From positions 1-12,626 of the forward strand of contig JACOEF010000182.1 in assembly GCA_024998705.1 (NCBI GenBank): DNA of 12,626 nucleotides. Direction: 5' to 3'. The translations under genes were made by a program, and so were the position numbers. The notes beneath the pieces were generated by a model that saw nothing but the letters and a program-made list of their open reading frames with translations, did no database searches and was not told where the DNA came from. How positions within the stretch are numbered: the stretch's first letter is position 1; each line of letters begins with the position of its first letter. Positions 7,770 through 12,626 of this stretch are shown here, one piece after another. The stretch comes from Nitrospira sp. (GTDB taxonomy: Bacteria > Nitrospirota > Nitrospiria > Nitrospirales > Nitrospiraceae).

Positions 7770-8121
7770 CCTGCGTATCCTACCGATGCCTGATCCGAAT
7801 TTTCCAGCCCGCTTGCGACACATGACGATGCCCCCTACTCTCGGCCTCCGAATCATTCTGGTTGAACCATCACCCCCATCGACACACAGCACCGGGCCGC
7901 CCTGGAACCGCGCACAGGACCAGCCCGAAAACGGAACTAGATGCCCGGAGACATCCACGCTAGGCCTTAACCGGCTGCTGAGCCTGTTCAAACCGGCATC
8001 ACGGAGAGGGTGGTCCGCATCTCTGTTTCAGAGATACCCCGCTACATGCGCCGCGGCTGGGTTGTCCTGCCCGACCTGGGAGTCGAGCAGGCATGCGGCC
8101 TCCGAGAGAGGGGTGTTCGAC
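7770..8121. other. Intergenic stretch with a perfect dyad and a short plus-strand ORF
   Basis: These 352 bases separate yceI from the DUF4412-like gene, both on the minus strand, so a promoter for the latter is expected here. I could not identify a confident -35/-10 pair. The region holds a perfect 7-bp dyad at 8019-8035 and a short plus-strand open frame ending at 8138; both are listed separately. No terminator with a T-run was found after yceI. Confidence 0.4.
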
Positions 8122-8138
8122 TTATGACTTTGCCTTAA
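8010..8138 (+). CDS. Possible small protein of 42 residues, unrecognised
   Basis: A plus-strand frame, open from 7971 to TAA at 8136-8138, encodes VRISVSEIPRYMRRGWVVLP followed by DLGVEQACGLRERGVRLMTLP. GTG at 8010 is the only near-plausible start; its ribosome site is unclear, and ATG 8049 is an alternative. Most third codon positions are G or C, and the composition is more protein-like than typical shadow frames. It overlaps the last 17 bases of yceI on the opposite strand. No family is recognised. It may be a real microprotein, the remnant of a decayed gene, or chance. Confidence 0.22.
   Translation: MVRISVSEIPRYMRRGWVVLPDLGVEQACGLRERGVRLMTLP
8019..8035. repeat. Perfect dyad ATCTCTG-TTT-CAGAGAT
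   Basis: A 7-bp perfect inverted repeat with a 3-base centre lies about 87 bases beyond the yceI stop. No T-run flanks it, so a terminator role is doubtful; an operator or RNA hairpin is possible. It also lies inside the small ORF at 8010-8138. Confidence 0.45.
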
Positions 8139-8733
8139 TACACTCGATGTCCAGCTTGATGAACACCTCGTCCCCGACTACCAACCCTCCGCTATCGAGG
8201 GCTTTGTTCCATACCATACCGCAGTCTTTCCGGTTCAGTTTGCCTTCAGCCGTAAATCCGGCCCGGGTATTCCCCCACGGATCCTTCGTGACGCCGTTGA
8301 AATTGCCCGTCAACGTGATCTCTTTCGTCACGCCGTGCAACGTGAAATCACCGACGGCGGTATAGCCGTCGCCGGTTTTTTTATAGCTCTTCATTTTGTA
8401 CAGCATCGTCGGATACTTCTCGACATCGAAGAAATCTGGATTGCGCAGATGCGCGTCACGCTTTTCATGGTTGGTCGTCACCGAGGCCGTCTTGATCGTC
8501 GCTTCAAGCGACTTGACCGTCCCGGCATCGGGGTCCATTTCGATAAATCCGGTGTAGTCCTTGAAATGCCCGGTAGTTTTTGAAATCACCATATGGGCGA
8601 CCTTGAACTCCACGATCGAATGATCCAGATCCACATCATAGCGCGCGGTTTCGGCATGCCCGAGCGTGGCGCCGAACAGCACCGTTGCGCCCATACACCA
8701 CATAACCATCGCACGACCGATCCGATTCGTCAT
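8122..8733 (-). CDS. YceI family periplasmic protein
   Basis: The 203-residue protein is a secreted lipocalin-like beta-barrel of the YceI family, whose characterised members bind polyisoprenoid or amphiphilic molecules. A signal peptide of 27 residues ends at GHA-ETA. Family motifs are DVDLDHSIVEFKVAHM (33-48), KTTGHFKDYTGFIEMD (52-67), the NHEKRDAHLRNPDFFDVEKYP segment (88-108) and GDFTLHGVTKEITLTGNF (128-145). The length is normal. The start is well supported by AAAGGAG 5 bases upstream. That ribosome site lies inside the last codons of the TonB-like gene, whose stop is 2 bases before this ATG, so translation is probably coupled. The bound lipid is unknown. The family is essentially certain. 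Confidence 0.96.
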   Translation of the reverse strand: MTNRIGRAMVMWCMGATVLFGATLGHAETARYDVDLDHSIVEFKVAHMVISKTTGHFKDYTGFIEMDPDAGTVKSLEATIKTASVTTNHEKRDAHLRNPDFFDVEKYPTMLYKMKSYKKTGDGYTAVGDFTLHGVTKEITLTGNFNGVTKDPWGNTRAGFTAEGKLNRKDCGMVWNKALDSGGLVVGDEVFIKLDIECIKAKS

Positions 8734-8735
8734 AA

Positions 8736-9761
8736 CTACTCCTTTGCAGGACCGCTTGCGGCGGGACCTTCCTTCGGTGATGGGGGCACCACGGGTTTGG
8801 TCGGTTTTTTCTCGACCGTCATTTGCACATCGCGGGTCGCGACTTTCGCCCCCGTTCGCATGCGCACATGCACATCGACGACGTCGCTGCTGATATCCGG
8901 CGGAATCGGAGGGAATGGGTGGGCGTGGATGATCGTTTGCAATCCGGCTTCATTAACATCCCGTGCGCCTGAGCTTTTCTCCAACTGGATCAGCTGCGCG
9001 ACGCCGCTTGCGTACATCTTGAACTGTACACGCACGGTCTCGCTGCTGGGAGCTCGCCGGATTGAGCGGATCTGCCGGCTCCAATTCCGGCTGATCAAAT
9101 CACTCACTTGTTTCCAATAGGCTTTGGATTCTCCGGGAGGCGGCAAGGGCAAGAGATCTTCTTCGGCAATGGTCGCATTCACGGTCATCACCTGCTCGGT
9201 CACTTTTTGCACCGCCGCAGCATCGGCTTCCGGGCTCTCAGCGGGCGGCCCGGGAAGCACCTCGGCGTCGTCTTCTTCAACCGGCGGGTCGCCGAGCGTG
9301 ACATACCCATCACGTTTGAGAAACTCTTCGAGTCCCGTGACTTTTGCCCTCGCGAACGACACTCGAATTCGCACGGCCTTCGGATGGACGGTGGTCCGGC
9401 TCTTCAATATGGAATTCGGCTCCAAAATCGCCGTCCCCTGAAAGACCGCGGGAGTGTCATCCTCGCTCAACGACACGGTCTGACTCTGAAAGCCGGAGGA
9501 CTCGATGATCGCCATGACGGACTCGGTCCCTGCAGTCACCCCGCCAAGGGTGATGCCAAGCACCACGTCCTTGCCCACCTGTACCGACCCATCCGGCTCC
9601 GTGCTGACGAGTTCGAATTGCGCCCACCGCTTCGCGGCCGCCGGCGTCGAGGCGGGAGAGGCACCGGCTACGACCGGAACAGCACCAATCAGGAGACTGA
9701 GCGCAAGCCCGCATCCGCCGATCGCCGGTCCCAGTACCTTACCGAACGTATATCGCATCAT
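8736..9761 (-). CDS. TonB C-terminal-domain protein, envelope-located
   Basis: The 341-residue protein starts with a hydrophobic segment (about residues 8-33), either a signal peptide or a membrane anchor. Residues 45-155 form a beta-rich part I do not recognise (FELVSTEPDGSVQVGKDVVL and on). Next comes an acidic, proline-rich linker (about 158-210, PPVEEDDAEVLPGPPAESPE). A TonB/TolA-type C-terminal domain lies at about 213-300: YWKQVSDLISRNWSRQIRSI, VRVQFKMYASGVAQLIQLEK, SSGARDVNEAGLQTI, then HPFPPIPPDI. The tail is again proline- and lysine-rich. Classical TonB transmits inner-membrane energy to outer-membrane receptors, but no exbB, exbD or receptor lies in the window and the domain sits before a tail, so the role is uncertain. 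Two adjacent ATGs exist; ATG 9758 has the better spacing (7 bases) to AGGA. It is coupled to yceI. Confidence 0.8.
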   Translation of the reverse strand: MMRYTFGKVLGPAIGGCGLALSLLIGAVPVVAGASPASTPAAAKRWAQFELVSTEPDGSVQVGKDVVLGITLGGVTAGTESVMAIIESSGFQSQTVSLSEDDTPAVFQGTAILEPNSILKSRTTVHPKAVRIRVSFARAKVTGLEEFLKRDGYVTLGDPPVEEDDAEVLPGPPAESPEADAAAVQKVTEQVMTVNATIAEEDLLPLPPPGESKAYWKQVSDLISRNWSRQIRSIRRAPSSETVRVQFKMYASGVAQLIQLEKSSGARDVNEAGLQTIIHAHPFPPIPPDISSDVVDVHVRMRTGAKVATRDVQMTVEKKPTKPVVPPSPKEGPAASGPAKE

Positions 9762-9970
9762 CGCATCCTACCCAGGAGCCCTACCCAGTTCAACCCGTAT
9801 TTTGCCACGACGATTCGGACGAACCGCCCCCTCACATTCAGGCGAGACACCGCAGAAACGAACCCCGTCGGGCAAGTTCTCGCTTCAGCTAGACAGAGGG
9901 TGCCAAGAAGTCGGCAGCACTGTGCTGGTCCGAACCGACTGGACACATGTTCCATACACGTCACTCGCAA

Positions 9971-10153
9971 GCGGTTCAAACAGGCCATCCAGCAAGGCCG
10001 CAGCAAGCGAAGCGGCGAATCGTTCAGGTGTCGTACGGTGAGCCACTGGGGTTCACGACGCGCTGAATAAAGCCCGTCACGCTTGTGAACGCCGCCGAGA
10101 TGGTGAGGCGGCAGTGTCTTGTGAGAACGTCGCTGGCGGACTGTTTCAACGGC
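9971..10153. repeat. Repeat-like intergenic block with imperfect inverted ends
   Basis: The left end, GCGGTTCAAACAG (9971-9983), is an 11-of-13 inverted match to the right end, CTGTTTCAACGGC (10141-10153). Inside, two related segments occur: TTGTGAACGCCGCC (10083-10096) and TTGTGAGAACGTCGCTGGCGG (10119-10138). A perfect GC stem, GCCGCC (10091-10096) with GGCGGC (10107-10112), lies between them. The block encodes nothing evident. From memory it resembles dispersed intergenic repeats of Nitrospira genomes, which cannot be tested within one window. Confidence 0.4.
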
Positions 10154-10179
10154 TTGCTAGGCATTTCCCACGGTCTTGT

Positions 10180-10185
10180 TATAAT
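10180..10185 (+). promoter_or_regulatory. Near-ideal -10 element for tdh
   Basis: A perfect TATAAT lies at 10180-10185, only 6 bases before the ATG at 10192. A start of transcription 6-8 bases downstream of this box would fall on or beside the start codon, giving a leaderless message. No good -35 is seen at 17 bases; TTGCTA (10154-10159) is at 20, which is too long for a standard promoter. Confidence 0.55.
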
Positions 10186-10191
10186 GAGCCC

Positions 10192-11226
10192 ATGCGCGCA
10201 CTCGTGAAGACCGCGGCTCAACCGGGCCTGACCTATACCGATCGCCCCGATCCCGCACCAGGCCCGTCAGATGCCGTCATCCGCGTGAAAGCCACGTCCC
10301 TGTGCGGAACCGATGCCCATATCTATAATTGGGATGCCTGGGCTCACAGCCGCATCCATCCTCCCAGGACGATCGGACATGAAATGTGCGGCGAAGTGGT
10401 GGCCGTCGGGACGGATGTCACACTCGTGCGCGTCGGCGATTACGTCGCGGCCGAATCGCACTTGACCTGCGGCGCCTGCTTTCAATGCCGCACCGGCCAG
10501 GCCCACGTGTGCAAGCACTACCGGATTCTCGGCGTCGATCTGGACGGGTCGTTTGCCGACTACGTCGTGCTTCCCGAAACCGTGCTGTGGAAAACGTCTC
10601 CGGACATTCCGCCCGAGCTGGCTTGCCTGCAGGAACCGTTAGGGAATGCCGTCGATGCGGCCCTGGTGGAGGACTTGACCGGTCACACCGTCCTCATCAC
10701 CGGCTGCGGCCCGACCGGCCTGTTTGCGGCGGCCGTCGCCCGCACCGCAGGCGCGGCTACCATTCTCGCCACCGACGTCAGTGATTACCGCCTGGACTTG
10801 GCCAAACACGTAGGCGTCGATCACGTCTTCAATGCGAAGGCCGACGGCCCGGAAGCCATCGCCGCCGCAATTCTCGACATCACGAACGGAGAAGGCGTCG
10901 ATGCGTCGTTGGAAATGTCCGGACACCCCACGGCCTTGCACCATGCCTTCCGCTCGGTGAAAAACGGCGGACGCGTGACGCTGTTCGGCATTCCCACCGG
11001 CCCCGTCACCTGCGACCTCGCCAACGAGGTCATCTTCAAAGGTATCCGTGTCCATGGGATCACTGGTCGTCGCCTGTTCAGCACGTGGTATCGCCTGGCC
11101 GGCCTCTTCAAAGCCGGCCTCAATATCCGCCCGGTCCTCACCCATACCTTCCCGCTCAAGGACTTCGCCCAAGGATTTGAATTGATCAAATCCGGCCAAT
11201 GCGGCAAAGTAGTCCTGTTTCCTTGA
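10192..11226 (+). CDS. tdh: L-threonine 3-dehydrogenase
   Basis: A zinc-dependent medium-chain dehydrogenase that oxidises L-threonine with NAD+ to 2-amino-3-ketobutyrate. The 344-residue length matches E. coli Tdh (341). Catalytic zinc ligands are C38 (SLCGTD) and H63-E64 (GHE), and the structural zinc cysteines are C93, C96, C99 and C107. EPLGNAV (148-154) is typical of Tdh. The Rossmann loop is GCGPTG (171-176), with D195 ending the next strand, consistent with NAD+. ATG 10192 gives the usual MRALVK-type N-terminus. A GTG at 10114 with GGTGAGG in front is in frame but would add 26 atypical residues. kbl follows after 76 bases, completing the pathway to glycine and supporting this assignment over a general alcohol dehydrogenase. 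Confidence 0.93.
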   Translation: MRALVKTAAQPGLTYTDRPDPAPGPSDAVIRVKATSLCGTDAHIYNWDAWAHSRIHPPRTIGHEMCGEVVAVGTDVTLVRVGDYVAAESHLTCGACFQCRTGQAHVCKHYRILGVDLDGSFADYVVLPETVLWKTSPDIPPELACLQEPLGNAVDAALVEDLTGHTVLITGCGPTGLFAAAVARTAGAATILATDVSDYRLDLAKHVGVDHVFNAKADGPEAIAAAILDITNGEGVDASLEMSGHPTALHHAFRSVKNGGRVTLFGIPTGPVTCDLANEVIFKGIRVHGITGRRLFSTWYRLAGLFKAGLNIRPVLTHTFPLKDFAQGFELIKSGQCGKVVLFP

Positions 11227-11229
11227 ACG

Positions 11230-11267
11230 GTCCGGGCTGAGGCATCTTCTCAGTCGGCCGCCCGGAC
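11230..11267 (+). other. Stem-loop between tdh and kbl
   Basis: GTCCGGGC (11230-11237) pairs perfectly with GCCCGGAC (11260-11267). An inner TGAG/CTCA stem (11238-11241 with 11249-11252) caps the hairpin, leaving GTCGGCC (11253-11259) as a one-sided bulge. No T-run follows, so full termination is unlikely. It may stabilise or process the tdh message or lower expression of kbl. Confidence 0.55.
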
Positions 11268-11302
11268 ACGTTACGTCTGACAATTCACGACGCACGCACA
11301 TC

Positions 11303-12493
11303 ATGGCGTACACATCGCTTCAGAAAGCCGTCGAACAACAGCTGGCGGACATCCGTGCAGCCGGTCTCTACAAAACCGAACGACAGATCCTGAGCCCCCA
11401 GAGCACCGAGATTCGTGTGGCCCAGGGGGACGTCATCAATCTCTGCGCGAACAACTACCTCGGGTTGGCGAATCATCCCGCTGTGAGACAGGCAGCGGCC
11501 GACGGTCTCAACACGTTCGGGTATGGGATGGCTTCCGTCCGATTCATTTGCGGCACGCAGCAGCTGCACACAACCCTTGAGCAGGCGATCAGCACCTTCT
11601 TCGGCACTGCCGACACCATCCTCTATAGCTCCTGCTTCGACGCCAACGGCGGACTGTTCGAGAGCCTACTCGACGAGCGGGACACGATCATCAGCGATGC
11701 CTTGAACCACGCCAGCCTGATCGACGGCATTCGTCTCTGCAAAGCCGTCCGCCTGCGCTATACTCACGCCGACATGGCTGAGTTAGAAGCACGGCTGACT
11801 GAATCGGCCGCGAGCCGCGTGCGCATGATCGTGACCGACGGGGTGTTTTCGATGGACGGCGATCTGGCACAACTCGACCGCATTGTTGAGCTGGCCGATC
11901 GGTATGATGCGGCGGTGGTCGTGGATGACAGTCATGCCACCGGAGTATTGGGAACAGGCGGGCGCGGCACCCCGGACCAGTTCGGAGTCGCCGGCCGGGT
12001 TGATCTGATCACCAGCACCCTCGGGAAGGCGCTGGGCGGCGCAACCGGTGGGTTTACCACCGGCCGGAAAGAACTCATTGAGCTGTTACGACAACGTTCC
12101 CGGCCCTACCTCTTCTCGAATAGTCTGCCACCGGTCATTGCCGCGGCCGCCTTAAAAGCCATTGAGCTGGTCGCGCAAGGCAACAGCCTGCGCCACACCT
12201 TGATGGAGCACGCCCGCTGGCTTCGAGGGCAACTGACGGCGCTTGGCTTCACCCTCGTGCCCGGAATCCATCCCATCATTCCAGTCATGCTGGGGGAGGC
12301 GGCGGTCGCAACACGGATGGCCGACCGTCTATTGCAGGAAGGGATCTATGTCGTGGGATTCAGTTATCCGGTGGTCCCGAAAGGGCAGGCTCGCATTCGT
12401 CTGCAACTGTCCGCCGCCCATACCCACGAGCAACTCGAACGAGCGGTTGTCGCGTTCGCCAAAGTGGGCCGTGAGCTGAAGGTGATCACGTAA
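11303..12493 (+). CDS. kbl: Glycine C-acetyltransferase (2-amino-3-ketobutyrate CoA ligase)
   Basis: A PLP-dependent alpha-oxoamine synthase that cleaves 2-amino-3-ketobutyrate with CoA to glycine and acetyl-CoA. The 396-residue length matches E. coli Kbl (398). Visible signatures are [14 protein letters not shown] (46-59), [21 protein letters not shown] (73-93, family block [14 protein letters not shown]), [15 protein letters not shown] (132-146), [13 protein letters not shown] (205-217, PLP-binding D208 and H211) and [14 protein letters not shown] (237-250), where K242 should form the Schiff base. The position directly after tdh distinguishes it from related AONS/BioF, ALAS and SPT enzymes. 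No Shine-Dalgarno sequence is visible before ATG 11303. The stop lies 4 bases from the stop of the convergent gene. Confidence 0.95.
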   Translation: MAYTSLQKAVEQQLADIRAAGLYKTERQILSPQSTEIRVAQGDVINLCANNYLGLANHPAVRQAAADGLNTFGYGMASVRFICGTQQLHTTLEQAISTFFGTADTILYSSCFDANGGLFESLLDERDTIISDALNHASLIDGIRLCKAVRLRYTHADMAELEARLTESAASRVRMIVTDGVFSMDGDLAQLDRIVELADRYDAAVVVDDSHATGVLGTGGRGTPDQFGVAGRVDLITSTLGKALGGATGGFTTGRKELIELLRQRSRPYLFSNSLPPVIAAAALKAIELVAQGNSLRHTLMEHARWLRGQLTALGFTLVPGIHPIIPVMLGEAAVATRMADRLLQEGIYVVGFSYPVVPKGQARIRLQLSAAHTHEQLERAVVAFAKVGRELKVIT

Positions 12494-12497
12494 CGCC

Positions 12498-12626
12498 TTA
12501 CTCGCGAATCTGGTTCCGCCGTTTCTGAATGTAGGCATTCTTCACAGCCGTATACAAATCCAGCGTCGCTTCCTCGACTCCTTGAAATTTTTCCAGATTC
12601 AACGAGCGATCGTTCAGAATCTCTTC
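12498..12626 (-). CDS. Probable MlaA/VacJ family lipoprotein, C-terminal 42 residues only
   Basis: The minus strand is open from the window edge to TAA at 12498-12500. It encodes EEILNDRSLNLEKFQGVEEA, then TLDLYTAVKNAYIQKRRNQIRE. The pattern of a hydrophobic-acidic segment, an LDxYxxVxxAYxQRR motif and a short tail is characteristic of the MlaA (VacJ) C-terminus. MlaA is an outer-membrane lipoprotein that removes misplaced phospholipids from the outer leaflet and passes them to the Mla pathway. Only the tail is visible, so the lipobox and channel helices cannot be checked. It converges on kbl with a 4-base gap. Confidence 0.62.
   Translation of the reverse strand, partial: EEILNDRSLNLEKFQGVEEATLDLYTAVKNAYIQKRRNQIRE

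Larger units (their letters stand above)
9762..10191. other. Gene-poor divergent intergenic region
   Basis: These 430 bases separate the minus-strand TonB-like/yceI unit from plus-strand tdh. Open frames exist on both strands, but none has convincing protein-like composition. Near the left end is a 9-base direct repeat (CCTACCCAG at 9767-9775 and 9780-9788) overlapping the TonB-like ribosome site. The right half (about 9971-10153) contains repeat-like structure, listed separately, and the tdh promoter. Confidence 0.5.

Noticed and set aside
9758..10006. 82-codon minus-strand ORF whose stop overlaps the TonB-like start
   Set aside because: Composition is Cys- and Arg-rich without domain-like pattern, there is no clear ribosome site, and it spans the repeat-like block. 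The overlap alone is not enough.
9108..10070. 320-codon plus-strand ORF opposite the TonB-like gene
   Set aside because: Low-complexity Arg/Gly-rich translation; the minus strand carries a TonB-type domain and a good export signal.
10114..10191. Upstream GTG start for tdh with GGTGAGG in front
   Set aside because: It would add 26 residues not typical of Tdh, and the TATAAT at 10180 lies inside this stretch. ATG 10192 gives the family N-terminus. It is kept as an alternative.
10024..10221. 65-codon minus-strand ORF across the tdh start
   Set aside because: It runs antisense to the tdh N-terminus and promoter and shows no recognisable protein features.

Overview
The window reads as chromosomal DNA of a GC-rich Gram-negative bacterium. 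Signal peptides, a TonB-type domain, a YceI protein and a probable MlaA lipoprotein tail all point to a double membrane. Spot counts in coding rows give about 60-63% G+C, with one gene near 50%. The gene mix and the style of the intergenic DNA resemble Nitrospira (Nitrospirota), but that assignment is inference from memory, not proof. No tRNA, rRNA, CRISPR array, transposase or phage gene was found.

Layout from left to right. (a) 1-3061, minus strand: a tight three-gene unit transcribed VOC/glyoxalase-fold protein, then a two-domain metallo-beta-lactamase-fold protein, then a UDP-glucuronate-epimerase-like sugar-nucleotide epimerase that leaves the window at base 1. (b) 3178-6138, plus strand: an exported SUMF1/FGE-like protein, a uroporphyrinogen-III synthase (hemD) split by an apparent one-base deletion near 4268, and a membrane-anchored SGNH/GDSL hydrolase of distinctly lower G+C. 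(c) 6215-9761, minus strand: two gene pairs for envelope or periplasmic proteins. A TonB-C-domain protein is translationally coupled to a YceI protein, and a LolA-like/DUF4412-like exported protein is followed by a second exported SUMF1-like protein. (d) 9762-10191: a 430-base gene-poor stretch with short internal repeats and imperfect inverted ends. (e) 10192-12493, plus strand: tdh and kbl, the two-step threonine-to-glycine route (threonine to 2-amino-3-ketobutyrate, then to glycine plus acetyl-CoA). (f) 12498-12626, minus strand: the C-terminal 42 residues of a probable MlaA/VacJ lipoprotein, converging on kbl with a 4-base gap.

The best-supported functions are tdh, kbl, YceI, the epimerase and hemD. 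The observations most worth following are the hemD frameshift, the near-consensus TATAAT placed so that tdh mRNA would be leaderless, the two exported SUMF1-fold paralogues that lack the catalytic cysteines of formylglycine-generating enzymes, the repeat-like intergenic block before tdh, and an unannotated short ORF overlapping the end of yceI. I found no clear case of a wholly new multi-gene system. The envelope gene group at 6215-9761 is the nearest candidate.
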